NCBI RefSeq assembly: GCF_900161835.1
Contig: NZ_LT897836.1
Coordinates: 1,488,001 to 1,552,000, forward strand
Reading direction: 5' to 3'
DNA: 64,000 nucleotides
Source of the DNA: Sodalis endosymbiont of Henestaris halophilus
Lineage (GTDB): Bacteria; Pseudomonadota; Gammaproteobacteria; Enterobacterales; Enterobacteriaceae
Below are positions 12,261-24,199 of the stretch, one piece after another. A program made the position numbers and the translations under genes. The notes beneath the pieces were generated by a model. It worked only from the letters and a program-made list of their open reading frames with translations. It was not told the origin of the DNA and made no database searches. The first letter of the stretch is position 1; the number at the start of each line of letters is the position of its first letter.

Positions 12261-15200
12261 CTTTGTTGATTCACAAGGATATCATGTACTAATTCTTAGT
12301 ATTATTTCACGCTAAGGATACGTTAGAATGTATTATCTATTAATCATCTTGTGTTACTAACTTATAATTATATTAGTATTAAATAAATAAACTCACACCC
12401 TAACATGTTCTGGGTGCAAATACAGCAGAGGGAAAATAGTTATATCTACCAAGGAAAATTTTTAAATATTACTCTTGACCTATTACCCCTCTTAATCGAC
12501 AAAAGGAACGGCCATACTTAGCTATTAATGCAGTCTTTTATTAAAATTTTAGCTATATTTATAGCTAGTTACTTTTCCTAGACTACAAATAAGGTTAACA
12601 TCCTTTATTCATGCATAGTTAAAGTAAGTAGTTAAATAATATGTAATATCTATTACAATTTGTATTCTTACATCTCAGGCAATATATTAGCCTCATGTAC
12701 CACCAATATTTTGCAATATAAACTATACTTCTGCCCGGCAAAATATCATCCCAGCAATGTGACTTGCACTGGACGCCTTACCGTTTCTAAGCAGCTTGCT
12801 CCTAGTGTGTAAATCTTACTGAATTTTAGTAATTAAGCATAACTACACTTAACACTACCAAAACAGCTTTTGCCGATTACTCAGCACAAGAAAACATAAA
12901 GATACTTATGTGAACGGTCCTCTTTGCGCTAGTGTAAATATATTTATGTAATAAATTACAGCATAGTTATATTTTAAGGTAGAAGGGGTGTGCTAATACA
13001 TAAAAGTGTCGGTATACCGTATTAACACAAACAAAGGGAAATAAACTATGTGAGTTCTATTTAAAGACTGAAGTAGTTACATCAGTAATTATACTTATTC
13101 GCATTACCATTTATAACTGACAGCATGTCGTTCATGACGATAAATAACGTCTGTAAGAAAAAATTCTTCTTAATAACTGAGCAGTCATTTCTTAGCCTTG
13201 TGTTAAGAACATATACCTCAAGCAATATACGAGGATAATAGCTTTTAACGAAAATTTTCTCCGATCAAGATACTGATGACTACAGATCAACTGCGCCGAT
13301 CTGCAGTTAATAAAAAATCGATCAATAAATCTATTAATTTTTATGACAATAAAATCTATAATACCTGTACCTTCTGGTACAGAACTATACGAGAAGTTGG
13401 CGTCATGAAATTAATATTTAAATCTTTGACCAACGTTTCCGGCGATCAACTCAATATAACTTTATAACAAAATTTTATCCATATAATATACTTTCAATTC
13501 GTTACTAGCGTAGCATATTGCTAGTCACAAAGAATTTTTTGGACCTATAAATTCCTTACCCTGCGTTGGAAAGAAATTTTCTGCATTATTTTAATCTGTT
13601 CTACCGCTAATTCTTGTATTGCTCAAGTTGTTGCCTAGAATTACGGTGTAAAATTGTCTCCCTCCAGCTATCCTCTATAATGATTTTCGATGCCAAAAAC
13701 AACCTGGTTTTATGACTATGTTTATTTTGTATATTTAGCCGACAGCCACCTTGTGGTGCTAACTTCATTTCGAGTACGAGATAAAGTCTCTATTTTCGAA
13801 TGATAACCTGCGATCAGGTACAGGAGACATATCTTGCTAAATATAATAAAAATTTCAGTCAAACTTTAGGCAAGCAAATACCATAACATTTAGCTCCCCT
13901 CCTCCTTTAATCTCCCGGGATATTATGGCGATCTGACCTCTTACTCAATGTTAATTTAATAAGACACGTGTGAATTGAACTAGTAGTAAGTCGTCACCTG
14001 TACACCTCGAAGATATTATGGTCTGCGAACACCTGGCGTTGGCAAAACTCTCTACACGAATTGCACCCTCCCAACTAAGGAGGCCTTATGAAAAGTTTTT
14101 TCCCATCGATCATCGTTATATGCGTTACAATCACTTGACCAAAGAATGAATTCTGGTTTTACCGCTTATTGCACAGTGCTTCTGGCAGGGAATATAGGAC
14201 ATACCATCTCCGAAAACTCTACTAGAGTAGATCAAAATCCGGACTACTATATTTTAAGGACAATCTACGTATTACAAAATATGTAAATCTTAGTTGCCTT
14301 ATTATTCCAATTCTTATTAATAATTTTCCCGCGTTTATGCTAAATATATACCTGATGCATTAACTAGCTATGATAGCACTTGATACCAATGATAGAGACC
14401 TAATACAAATAAGACGCGGAACTAAACAATAGAAAATCACGCACTAATACCAAGCTAACTTTTATTACCTACGAATGAAAGAAAAGCTAAAAAAGTATTT
14501 CTGAATATAAGTTGTTATAAACCACAAAGAGGTAGACATGGGGTATTTTAATCCATATCTACACGACACCAGCAAATATTGGCTAACAGTTTACTTGACT
14601 AAACAAGTCAAACGTTAAAATATTTACAACTTAAGTATAAACTACAGAAGTATGAATTTATGTTTTTAAACTAGGATGAGACTACGAGTGATATTACGAG
14701 CACGTACATTCCTCGTCTGTAATATGTTATAAAAGCGATAGTGGAGTTACTGTGGCACGATAAGGCGATTTAAAGCGCTCTGTTGTTATTCCCAAACGTT
14801 TATGCTTATTAGGTCCTCTGCCCGATTTAGCTGGTAAATTTAAGCACCGTCGCGTACTACAAAAGCTTAACATCTTGCTACAGTAACTTAGAAAATGTTA
14901 TTTCTATTTACTTTATGACGTCAACCTAGCTCGATGTGACCTTTACTTTATAGCGACTACACAGATTAACAATCACATGCACATTTTATATACCACTTAT
15001 AAGCTACGAAACAGTGTGTAAGTTTACTGTGGCATAAAATGCCTCCAGCAATCTCCCAGGCGCAATCTGATCGGGAAAAACTACTACAAGCCTTTTCAGG
15101 GGCAATGAGAATTAATTTTAGCAATGTATGTATTTAGCAGGGCGATTTGTAAAGCATGCCTAAATGTTTATCTATACTCCATGAGTTATAAATACCATTT

Positions 15201-15262
15201 TAATGGTAAAAGCGTTAGTGCACATATCCCGAGAAGAGTATAAGAATGACTTCTTGCTCTTC

Positions 15263-15293
15263 AGAGCAAGAGCAAGAGCAAGAGCAAGAGCAA
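15263..15293. repeat. (AGAGCA)5 hexanucleotide tandem repeat
   Basis: Five perfect copies of AGAGCA plus one base. It falls in a chance open frame where it would encode alternating Arg-Ala. Tandem hexamers of this purity are typical of replication slippage in non-coding sequence. No function can be inferred. Confidence 0.9.
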
Positions 15294-16658
15294 TAAATTA
15301 TACAACAATGATATGGGATGCCTGCCGTAACAATTGCACAATCAGGTTATTGCTGTTAGACTATCATTGCAAAACAATGTTTTTCTGTATGAATGATTTT
15401 GTACCATGCTAATTAGCAATTTTCTGCTTTTATGTTTACTAGATAATAAACTTTTCACAATAGTAAGAAGCGAGTTATAGCGGTTACTACTTGATTATTA
15501 GTGAAAAAGATTCCCCATAAGACAGACTAACCAGATTATATCATCATTATGGAAGTTAGAGGTATCTGTAGAAAAATTTGCGATAACTTTATTACTCTGG
15601 TGATAAGCAATGTGCCGATGAAATTCAACGCTTAATAAGCAAAAAGTAATGTATCATTTGTAATATATAACATTATATATCAGTTAATTTCAGTATAAAG
15701 CAACAAAATAATGCTTTCTTGATTGCTAAGATCAAGACACCGGTGTGTTGACGATATCGGTCAATAGCCTATAACTATTTGCCATAGTATAAGATTAAAC
15801 TAGGCTTAACAACAAATAGCAAATGATAATAAATAAAATAAAAATCTATGCATGCAATGTAAAATTAAAGAATTATTCTTTTATAATGAAAATTTGTGCA
15901 AATTGGCGCTGAAATAATTTAAGGCAACGTGCTATGAGCTGAATTAAATTAGTATATAAACAAGATGCGCTACGTGTTTAAAGGAAACGCGTACTAGTCA
16001 CGGCTGATGCGCTTAACTCGGGGAAGGAGGGTCGGGGATTATTTTATGCTGATGAACCAGCTTAATGACAAAATGATACACCGAGATGACCATCTATTTT
16101 AAATAACCGTGATGTTTACATTACATCATAATTCTTAAAAGGAAAGTATGCAAACAAGTGAAAGGATTATGAGCAATCTGTGAAAAATATCAGCTACAAA
16201 AAATTTGTAAGTAGCATTTTATGCTTGTCACGTAATTGACAAATTAGGGGTATGCTAAAAAAATCAAATAAAACTGCACGGCTGACAATAAGCCATTTTG
16301 GTTAGCTAACCTAAGAAAAATTACCAGAGATTTACTGTCATTCTGATAAACTAGAGCGAGATATAATCATCTCGTTAAGTTTTATTAAATTAGCAGTCTA
16401 GTACACTTGACGTTAGGCAGGTTTATATATTATTACTTCGAAGTATTTATTTACGGTAAGATACCTACCAAGAAGCGCTCCATCGGTTCTTATGCGAACT
16501 GCACATTTCATCTTACTTTCCGCACTATTTAAAATAGCCACGGCCTGCATACTAACTTACCAATACGGAAGTCTGTAATTCGTAATAATTTATTCTTTGT
16601 TTCTAGCTTTATAAATTAGTTTACGTAAGAAATTTATTCATATTGTCATCCTTTAGGG

Positions 16659-16688
16659 TTGCCGCCTTATATAAGCGAGACATATAAT
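16659..16688 (+). promoter_or_regulatory. Probable sigma-70 promoter of gpmA
   Basis: A -35 box TTGCCG at 16659-16664 and a perfect -10 box TATAAT at 16683-16688 are separated by 18 bases. Transcription would start near 16695, leaving a leader of about 40 bases before the gpmA ATG, with GAGGA as the ribosome-binding site. Confidence 0.55.
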
Positions 16689-16733
16689 GCATTAAGTTAT
16701 TACAAAGAGTTTACAACTTTGAGGAATATATTC

Positions 16734-17486
16734 ATGGATGTAACTAAACTAGTCTTAATACGTCATGGCGAAAGTCAATGGAACAAAGAAAACCGTTTTA
16801 CTGGTTGGACCGATATTGACTTGTCTGACAAAGGCCATACCGAAGCCAAACAAGCAGGACAAGTACTAAAAACAGAAGGATATATATTTGATTTTGCTTA
16901 CACTTCTGTACTAAAACGCGCAATTCATACCCTATGGAATATTCTCGATGAACTAGATCAGGCATGGCTTCCGGTAGAAAAATCCTGGCATCTGAACGAG
17001 CGTCATTACGGCGCGCTACAGGGATTCAATAAAGACGAAACCGCAGAAAAATATGGTGATAAACAGGTAAAACAGTGGCGGCGCAGTTTTGCAATCACCC
17101 CACCGGCATTAACTCGCGATGACAAACGTTTTCCAGGACATGATATGCGCTATGCTCACTTAACTGCTGAAGAATTGCCAACCACTGAAAGCCTGGCGTC
17201 AACAATAGATCGAATCTTTCCTTTCTGGAAAGAAAAAATTCTTCCTAGAATGAAAAGTAGTCAAAGGATCATTATCGCTGCTCATGGTAACTCCATTCGC
17301 GCTATGAGAAAATTTCTGGATAATCTGAGTGAGGAAGAAATTTTGGAATTAAATATTCCAACTGGCATACCGTTGGTGTACGAATTCGACGGCAATATGA
17401 AACCAATTACGAACTACTACCTTGATAAGGTTGACAAGATCACTACTAAATTCAACATCATTACCAATGAAGACAGCGCGAAATAA
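16734..17486 (+). CDS. gpmA: 2,3-bisphosphoglycerate-dependent phosphoglycerate mutase
   Basis: Interconverts 3- and 2-phosphoglycerate in glycolysis and gluconeogenesis, in the cytosol. From the ATG at 16734 the protein is 250 aa, identical in length to E. coli GpmA. The phospho-acceptor His11 lies in [10 protein letters not shown]; the second catalytic histidine is in AAHGNS near residue 184; VLKRAIHT and [11 protein letters not shown] carry substrate-binding residues. The frame is open upstream to a TTG at 16659, but GAGGA seven to eight bases before 16734 and the family length fix the start. It is followed by a terminator-like hairpin and faces the aroG remnant convergently, as in E. coli. 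All key residues are present. Confidence 0.97.
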   Translation: MDVTKLVLIRHGESQWNKENRFTGWTDIDLSDKGHTEAKQAGQVLKTEGYIFDFAYTSVLKRAIHTLWNILDELDQAWLPVEKSWHLNERHYGALQGFNKDETAEKYGDKQVKQWRRSFAITPPALTRDDKRFPGHDMRYAHLTAEELPTTESLASTIDRIFPFWKEKILPRMKSSQRIIIAAHGNSIRAMRKFLDNLSEEEILELNIPTGIPLVYEFDGNMKPITNYYLDKVDKITTKFNIITNEDSAK

Positions 17487-17493
17487 CTCTGCC

Positions 17494-17535
17494 GCGCTGG
17501 AATTACTCTTGATAAAGATATCCGGCGCATTTTTA
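17494..17535 (+). terminator. Probable gpmA terminator
   Basis: GCGCTGGA at 17494-17501 pairs with TCCGGCGC at 17521-17528 (one G-U pair), with an inner TCTT/AAGA stem in the loop, followed by ATTTTTAT. It starts eight bases after the gpmA stop. Its T-run overlaps the fossil stop codon of the convergent aroG remnant, so it may once have served both genes. Confidence 0.6.
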
Positions 17536-17760
17536 TACTGCTAACACTTGCACGGCTTACGCAAACTCAGCTAAATAGCTTTGGATATCTTTCTAACCGA
17601 AATAGAAGTATATAACGCTAACACCATAAAAACTATACTAGATGCCATATTACTTTTTATAAAATGATTTCATATCATCACCCTGATGATATATATTTTA
17701 CTCACTGCCAACTGATGGAAGACAAGAAAACTTTTATTGTCATCATTGACTTTTAAGCGA
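17533..17760 (-). pseudogene. aroG pseudogene, C-terminal part (DAHP synthase)
   Basis: AroG makes 3-deoxy-D-arabino-heptulosonate 7-phosphate, the first step of aromatic amino acid synthesis. Minus-strand translation gives, in order with frame changes, VMI*NHFIKSNM (E. coli VMVESHLVEGNQ), FYGVSVI (AYGKSITD), then G*KDIQSYLAEFA*AVQ (GWEDTDALLRQLANAVK) and a stop near the family end. Trp has become TAG and Glu has become TGA. E. coli has aroG convergent with gpmA at this place, on this strand. The N-terminal part probably extends to about 18.6 kb, but I could not align it. Other DAHP synthases could exist elsewhere. Confidence 0.8.
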
Positions 17761-17770
17761 TTACTGCTAT

Positions 17771-20549
17771 TAATGTAACTACAACCCTCATTACTAGAAT
17801 CAATATCACTAATGTTGTGTACTTAAATTCAGTAGTATTGAATCTAATGAGGCCGTAGTAACTCAAATTTGTTAGATATTCTAAAGTGATTATATCAAGG
17901 CACTATCTCACCAAACACAGACCTCTGTAATTTATCTACATAAATAAACAACACGCTATAATTAGACAATAATTAGTCTATCATTAACTTGAAAACTGCT
18001 GCCCATGTGGAAATCTTTTATAAGTTAATTCAAACTATAATGGGGTGCTTAGTTTCTCAAAACATAACTCCATCAATAAACAACTAGCGCAAAACTTAGT
18101 TGATAATTAAATTTAGCATGAACCCTGCATATTATAATATATGCCACAAGATCATAAATCTAACAGATATCAATCATTACAACCAAACGATTATCATTAT
18201 TTATTAGGATATTGTAAATATCTAAACATTTGGTATAAGTACAACAAATAGTTAATCTTGATAATGGATTAATCATAAGTTTAGTAAAACTATATTAAAT
18301 ATATTTAACCCCAAGCTAATAACAACATTCAAAATGCTTAATTAATTTAATTCTTAAAATACAACCGGTAAATTCACAAGATGTTATCTTGAAATGATAA
18401 ATATTATTATCTAGTCAAAGTTAATTTTTATTTTTTCGCAACCTAATGTTCTGCGTCTCGACATCCGCTCTCTAGAAAGAGTTTTCCTACTGAGTCTTAC
18501 CAGTACGAGCGAAGAAGAACACTACTACTAACATTACACGGAGAGGTAGTGCATTTTTACTATGAAAATGAGGTTAAGCAATAGTACGCGTAATAAAAAG
18601 TTTACCCTAGGAGAAGGTTATAATACTGAAGATAGAGATGACTGCTGCATACCTCTATTACAAAATAAATCATCAAATAGTATTTATAATTAAAAATATT
18701 AATAATATTAATCACATCAATGTAACCAATACAATAACTAATATAATAACCCCTGCTTCAGATCTAAATCAAACTAAGCCAACATAAAACACCATATGTG
18801 AAAAGACGACTATTGCTCAAACATCAAAATTCAAATGCCAAAATTATCTGCCTTAGATTGTCCAGGAGCACAAAACCAGTGTCACGATGTAGTCAACTAC
18901 GACAAGACTTGTAATATATATAACTAATCTTTATAATGTTAGTCAAGGACTCCATAGCACTATCTTACAGAAACGCAGCTCTCGCGCGCATCATCAGGTT
19001 AACAAAAATTTTAGAGACATAACTTACATCTCTAAACTAGCATTAAATAGGTACATGCTCACTAGTACGGGATAATCGCGCAGAAAGAGTTTTCCATGAA
19101 AACGAAAATATCTAGAGATTATTCACAAGCTAAAACACGTTGACTGCACATACACTGATATAGAAATTTAAAACTATATACTCTACTAATTAAGCTAAAA
19201 TCGATACATAAGAATAGCCAGCAGCCGTTTCTATATAAAATAAACAAATTCATATTGATAAAGCATATGTATTACACCATACTTGTAACCATACACGCAG
19301 ACACATCATGTCAGCAGCCGCCCCACTAAACACGGGCGATATGTTTTTTTTTGATCACCCTCATAGCTTGACTTTTATGTCAGCGCGCATAAATGTCTGC
19401 TAACGTCTTTTACCCGCATCTCACACTCAGTCTAAACTTATCTCAAAGAAGTGAGCTAAGACTAGCTATTAATAAGCTAGCTTGCATTAATAGGTAATGT
19501 TCGGTATATGCTGACAGATGCAACAGAATTACAGCTGATGTAATCAGCATGTGTACTATTACTGACTCTCCGCCTAATAGTCGATACAGATTTTATTTTC
19601 TGTCATTTATTACTCTGTCAGTCTATTTTCATACTTTAACGATGTTATTGATAAAGATCATGATCGTCTAGGGACGTTGAGTGTCGCTTTGAAAATCACA
19701 TTACTACCTCACAGTTAAACCGTGATATTTGTTACTTGCACTCCATCCCCCAATTAATAATGAATATTTTATTTGTTTAGACTACAGAAAGGTGTAGGTA
19801 GCAAAATATATAATCTATAAGCGACGACGGTCTGCCTGTTTTTAGGAACTTTTAAGAATTAATAGACGTTATCATCGATGATGTAAGCGATACTAGATAC
19901 ATGTGCTAATTTTCTATTCAAATGCTTCTGTTAATTTTGGTTTCTTATCTAGCGCTCTATGCGACTCCTTAGCCGAAAACTAATGTGTGAAAACCTGCAC
20001 GGAGTTGCTAGATGGTACCCCTAAGAAATTTTTGCTATTGAGAAACTTAAGCGAGCATCACACTCAATATTCCCAAAATACGCAATATTCATGTTGATCC
20101 GCTCGCAAGTCAACGAGCGGTCATTATTAATGACGATACATAGATAAATGATCATGTCGCACAAACTATAACTAGTATCGTCACTGTATCTCATTACGAA
20201 TTATATGTTCAAAACGTTTAATAACCTGACAAGCTACGATCCAAATGGATTTCTTCTATGTAAAGAAAAGTTAATTGCGTCATTCTCAAAGCTGAAGTAT
20301 AATTGAATTTTTATTTATCATATTAACGTTGCTAAATCATAAGCCGTAACTTAGTTTGATGCGTTACTTTTATCATGCCATTACCTATATTTAGAAAATA
20401 ACTGCTAGTTAGCAGACTTAGGATTAATCTTTTTAGAGCTATTAAAAATGGACAACATTCCACAACTATATTAGCTAGTAATATAGTTATTTTTCAAATG
20501 ATAGATCATACGTGCAGTTAGTTAGACAAATTAATTTGCGAGAGAAAGG
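17771..20549. other. Gene-free stretch between aroG and pnuC remnants
   Basis: Most likely the rest of aroG plus vanished ybgS/zitB, but I could not align any frame to them. A 7-bp GC-rich hairpin (CCGCTCG / CGAGCGG, 8-base loop) lies at 20099-20120 with no T-run. A GC-richer patch at 19.3-19.6 kb shows no recognisable protein. Nothing else is visible. Confidence 0.5.
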
Positions 20550-20640
20550 TGGTGGCTCGATATACCAGCCAAAAATGTTTGCTGCGGGACAATGTGCATA
20601 ACCACGCTAGCGCTAGCAAAAATTGGCTAGCGGACAAGTC
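20550..20640 (-). pseudogene. pnuC remnant (nicotinamide riboside transporter)
   Basis: PnuC imports nicotinamide riboside. Minus-strand translation gives AANIFGWY, nearly identical to AANIYGWY of E. coli PnuC. It is preceded in another frame by FASASVVMHIVP, which parallels YASLLLQVFFF. PnuC lies directly downstream of nadA on the same strand in E. coli, as here. Only this core is recognisable; frameshifts and stops surround it. The match is short but falls exactly where expected. Confidence 0.6.
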
Positions 20641-21266
20641 CGCTCAGCTATCGCTCATGCTGCCGCTGATTTAGCTCATATATGCGAACTATGGGCGCAT
20701 AGATTGCGCTTATAATACGCGTGTTAATGACAGTAAATATTTAATTAGACGACCCACAGGGGTGTCTATAAGCGTATTCTGCAGCCAAGACAGGTAATTT
20801 ATATTCACCTGAATAAGATAGGTGAACTCTACCGGAAGAATCAAGATAGATAAAACCTAATTTATTAAATTACAATAAAAATACACAACCCTTAAAATTA
20901 CATAACTTTTACTTACAGCAGATTTACTAATGCACGTTTAACTAAGTGAGTATCACCGCTCAGTTATTGATTTTATCTAGGGATAAAATAAAAGTAGAAT
21001 TATTAAAGATTGATAGTCGAGTGGTTATTGATCCCAATAACTCTCGATATCAACTATGACCTATCAGTTCATCGGATGATATCTAGCATGAATAGATTAT
21101 CGTTATAGGCTACACCTCAATTTCTGAGATTTAAGCGATAACCAACGCTTGGCGCTTATAATCGCAGAAGGAGCAAAGTTTTTTACGTTAGTTTGCAACC
21201 TTTTAGTAAAACGACTTATGTCACTAAACACTACAGCTTAAATATCCAAAACTCACTCAGACTCTC
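20641..21266. other. Gene-free stretch downstream of nadA
   Basis: Should contain the N-terminal part of pnuC, but no alignment is visible. A small hairpin (TTCACCT / AGGTGAA with a 9-base loop) lies near 20.8 kb. No T-run follows it, and no nadA terminator could be identified. Confidence 0.5.
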
Positions 21267-22313
21267 TTAGCGGCGCTTAAGATTGGCTGCGAAAGCCAAC
21301 ATACGATTCAGCGGCAATAGCGCTTGTTGACGCACTGATTCCTCAACCTGTATTTCATGTTCTACTCCGCCTCGCTCAAGGCCTGCTGCTATAGCCTTGA
21401 GCCCATTCATAGCCATCCATGGGCAATGTGCGCAGCTACGACAGGTTGCACCATCCCCGGCTGTCGGTGCGTTCAACAAAGTCTTTTCCGGGCATACCTG
21501 CTGCATTTTAAAGAAAATACCGCGATCAGTGGCTACAATCATCTGCTGATGCGGTAATGTTTTAGCTGCCTGAATCAGTTGGCTCGTAGAGCCAACGACA
21601 TCGGCCAAAGCGACTACTGCCTGCGGTGATTCAGGGTGCACCAACACAGCTGCGTCTGGATAGAGCAATTTCATTCGCCGCAGTGCCTGGGTCTTAAATT
21701 CATCATGAACAACACAAACGCCTTGCCAACATAGCATATCCGCATCGGTTTTTTTTTGTAGATAACGGCCAAGATGACGATCTGGGGCCCAGATAATTTT
21801 CTCGCCTTGACTATCAAGATGCTCTATAAGAGCAACAGCTATGCTTGAAGTCACTACCCAGTCGGCACGCGCTTTGACCGCGGCAGATGTATTAGCGTAA
21901 ACAACAACAGTTCGCTCGGGATGAGCATCGCAAAACGCGCTAAACTCTGCTTCAGGACAGCCTAAATCGAGAGAACACTCCGCGTATAATGTCGGCATAA
22001 GCACTGTTTTATCCGAGCTTAAAATTTTGGCGGTTTCGCCCATAAAACGCACACCGGCTATAAGCAACGTAGTAGCTGGATGGTTACTGCCAAAATGCGC
22101 CATTTCTAAAGAATCCGCCACACAGCCGCCAGTTTCTTCTGCCAACGATTGGATCTCCGGATCAGTATAATAATGAGCTACAATAACCGCATTACGCGCC
22201 TTCAATAGGCGTGCAATCTTGTTTCGTAAACTAGTTTTCTCCTCTTCTTGCAAAACTACTGGTTTGAGCGGAAAAGGATAAGTGGTAGCAAAATTATCGA
22301 TTAATTCACGCAT
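21267..22313 (-). CDS. nadA: Quinolinate synthase A
   Basis: Condenses iminoaspartate with dihydroxyacetone phosphate to quinolinate, the second step of de novo NAD synthesis; a cytosolic [4Fe-4S] enzyme. The protein is 348 aa against 347 in E. coli. The three cluster cysteines are present at 113 (YAECSLD), 200 (WQGVC) and 297 (CAHCPWM). [11 protein letters not shown] and [16 protein letters not shown] are conserved. The ATG at 22313 aligns with the family start; the ribosome-binding site is weak. The leader holds a small stem (CACCGG / CCGGTG, 22343-22376) with an inner AGCT/AGCT; no NadR box was recognised. Its partner nadB is not in the window. Retention beside the dead pnuC suggests dependence on de novo synthesis. 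Confidence 0.97.
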   Translation of the reverse strand: MRELIDNFATTYPFPLKPVVLQEEEKTSLRNKIARLLKARNAVIVAHYYTDPEIQSLAEETGGCVADSLEMAHFGSNHPATTLLIAGVRFMGETAKILSSDKTVLMPTLYAECSLDLGCPEAEFSAFCDAHPERTVVVYANTSAAVKARADWVVTSSIAVALIEHLDSQGEKIIWAPDRHLGRYLQKKTDADMLCWQGVCVVHDEFKTQALRRMKLLYPDAAVLVHPESPQAVVALADVVGSTSQLIQAAKTLPHQQMIVATDRGIFFKMQQVCPEKTLLNAPTAGDGATCRSCAHCPWMAMNGLKAIAAGLERGGVEHEIQVEESVRQQALLPLNRMLAFAANLKRR

Positions 22314-22596
22314 TACTGTTCTCTGACACTATGCTACCTCAACACCGGGGAAATGTCAGCTCAACAGCTACCGGTGAGCAAAAGTCTGAATTTTTATTAT
22401 CAATTTTTAAAAAGATGACCATAATATAACGCACGAAATTTATAGCACTTTGTCGCGCCTAATTTGTGTGTTTTTCCTAAAACATTAAATAAGTAATATA
22501 GGATAGTATTTATATAGTTCGTCGTTTGACGTTCTGAGAGCAAGACTGTGACTAACTCACAGATATTACCAGATAAGTTAGCTAAACAAAGTTTGA

Positions 22597-22669
22597 TGGG
22601 TCGTGCAGGATTCGAACCTACGACCAATTGATTAAAAGTCAACTGCTCTACCAACTGAGCTAACGACCC
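22597..22669 (-). tRNA. lysT: tRNA-Lys (UUU)
   Basis: The 73-base sequence from GGGTCGTTAGCTCAG to the discriminator A folds into a full cloverleaf and differs from E. coli lysine tRNA by one T-stem base. The anticodon is TTT within GACTTTTAATC. The CCA end is not encoded: the gene is followed by TCA, unlike E. coli. E. coli has seven lysine/valine tRNA genes here; only this one is recognisable. It lies between cpoB and nadA, as in E. coli. Confidence 0.97.
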
Positions 22670-22852
22670 AAATTCCTCCGTTTACATTTATTAACAGATC
22701 AAACAATTTTTGTCTTAGTAAAAAGACAACATTTTACTGATTAAAAATTTTTAATGCAACTGTTAATTAGTTAAAACATCTCTAGCTTCATCTACTTCAA
22801 TTAATCTGATCAGTTTTATGCTATACTAACTACTATTAACACTTATAATGAC

Positions 22853-23626
22853 TTACAGTCCCGTGAGCCGTTTCTGAGCCTGCTTAGCCGCCTCAGCACT
22901 GGGATATAATTTCCCAACCTGCTGATAAACTGCTCGGGCTTTATCGTTCTGACCTTTTACTTGCATGATCATTCCCACTTTCAACAATGCGTCGGGGGCT
23001 TTAGAGGATTTGGGGTATGTTTTTGCTACAAGGGCGAAGTAATAAAGCGCATCGTCTTTTTTACCTTGATTATAATTTAGCTGTCCTAACCAGTAATTGG
23101 CATTGGGTTGATAGATAGAATCAGGGTAATTCTTAATAAATTTTTTAAATGCTCTAATAGCCTGGCCGTACCTTTTTTTCTCTAGTACTAACGCTACAGC
23201 CTCATTATAATCGGTGCTGGCGGCATGGGCAGCCAACTCAGCGCTTTTTACGACGACCGTAGAAGAAGACATAGACGCCTGAAGTTTACTGTCTTTAGGA
23301 ACAGTCAGTGCATGGCTTGAGAGACTTTTCATCTGTTGGTAAACCTGGTTTTGTCGTTCGATGACCTGTGACAACTTATATTGGTTTTCTTGAATCTCAC
23401 CGCGCAACGAGTCAACATCACGATAATTATCAGCAAGTTGTTGCTGAAGTGTGATTAGTAATTTACTATGCGCACTCGTAATACGCTCAAGTTGAGTAAC
23501 TCGGCTTTCTACTAAGCCAGAGCCTATATGACTAATTGGCGCTTGGTCAGCAGTAACCCAAGATGGCACTGTGCCTACCAATAACGACAGACTTATTAAT
23601 ATATAAGGTCTGAAGTTATTGCTCAT
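22853..23626 (-). CDS. cpoB: Cell division coordinator CpoB (periplasmic, TPR)
   Basis: CpoB (YbgF) links the Tol-Pal complex to PBP1B and LpoB, so that peptidoglycan synthesis and outer-membrane constriction proceed together at the septum. The protein is 257 aa (263 in E. coli). Residues 1-26 form a signal peptide ending VTA before DQAP. Residues about 35-95 are a coiled-coil trimerisation region rich in Gln and Leu, and about 135-257 form tetratricopeptide repeats (NYPDSIYQPNANYWLGQL and related). It is the last gene of the tol-pal cluster, 15 bases after pal. The ribosome-binding site is weak. No essential segment is missing. Confidence 0.94.
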   Translation of the reverse strand: MSNNFRPYILISLSLLVGTVPSWVTADQAPISHIGSGLVESRVTQLERITSAHSKLLITLQQQLADNYRDVDSLRGEIQENQYKLSQVIERQNQVYQQMKSLSSHALTVPKDSKLQASMSSSTVVVKSAELAAHAASTDYNEAVALVLEKKRYGQAIRAFKKFIKNYPDSIYQPNANYWLGQLNYNQGKKDDALYYFALVAKTYPKSSKAPDALLKVGMIMQVKGQNDKARAVYQQVGKLYPSAEAAKQAQKRLTGL

Positions 23627-23641
23627 AAAAAAACCATTATC

Positions 23642-24160
23642 TTAGTAGACAAGTACGGCACGACGATTTTTTGCGTAAGCTGTTTCGTCGTGACCTAGTA
23701 CAGCAGGTTTTTCTTTACCATAAGATACCATATCGTGCTGATCAGCAGAAACACCTTTACTTTGCAAATACATCATCACGGCTTTAGCGCGGCGCTCACC
23801 TAAAGCTATATTGTATTCTGGCGTACCGCGTTCGTCCGCGTGGCCTTCAACGATAACTTTATAAGATGGGTTGCTGCGCAAAAAATTGGCGTGAGCATCA
23901 ATCATTGGAGCAAATTCAGAGCGGATATCGTACTTGTCTAAATCAAAGTAAATGGTATTGTTCCGTTGAAGTTCCTGCATTTGCAGGCTAGTACGCTCTA
24001 CATACGATGAGTTATTGCCGTTCATGTCTATGCGAGTGCCTTCACCGGCACTCGTGGAAGAATCGTCGCCATTACTAGTGCTTTTGTGAGAACTACATGC
24101 ACCAATCACCATAACGAAAACTGCTAAGAACGATCTTTTCAGCACCTTATTTAATTGCAT
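23642..24160 (-). CDS. pal: Peptidoglycan-associated lipoprotein Pal
   Basis: An outer-membrane lipoprotein that binds meso-DAP peptidoglycan and TolB, tethering the outer membrane to the cell wall. The protein is 172 aa (173 in E. coli). The signal peptide ends in the lipobox VIGAC, so Cys22 would be lipidated. The OmpA-like domain covers about 65-172, with [22 protein letters not shown] and the C-terminal NRRAVLVY intact. AAGGA ten bases before the ATG is a good ribosome-binding site. It lies 39 bases after tolB and 15 before cpoB, consistent with one transcript. Confidence 0.97.
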   Translation of the reverse strand: MQLNKVLKRSFLAVFVMVIGACSSHKSTSNGDDSSTSAGEGTRIDMNGNNSSYVERTSLQMQELQRNNTIYFDLDKYDIRSEFAPMIDAHANFLRSNPSYKVIVEGHADERGTPEYNIALGERRAKAVMMYLQSKGVSADQHDMVSYGKEKPAVLGHDETAYAKNRRAVLVY

Positions 24161-24199
24161 TTTATATTATTCCTTATTGTAGTTTGCTATACACACGCA

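Larger units (their letters stand above)
10381..16658. other. Gene-free stretch where mod and gal operons should be
   Basis: E. coli has ybhA, modCBA, modEF and galETKM between pgl and gpmA. No intact gene remains. A weak modA-like trace is listed at 12035-12260. Other visible structures are a palindromic hairpin at 11111-11131 and a (AGAGCA)5 tandem repeat at 15263-15293. Two short frames look slightly gene-like: 54 codons from 11336 and 16 codons from about 14088 behind a perfect AAGGAGG. I recognise neither. Confidence 0.55.

Noticed and set aside
13880-14140. Short frame (about 16 codons) behind a perfect AAGGAGG near 14088
   Set aside because: The peptide is too short and unlike AcrZ or any small protein expected in this region; a single good ribosome-binding-like sequence in kilobases of drift is not compelling.
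14761-14880. GDLKR match to GalK in the expected gal region
   Set aside because: Only five residues agree and flanking sequence does not align.
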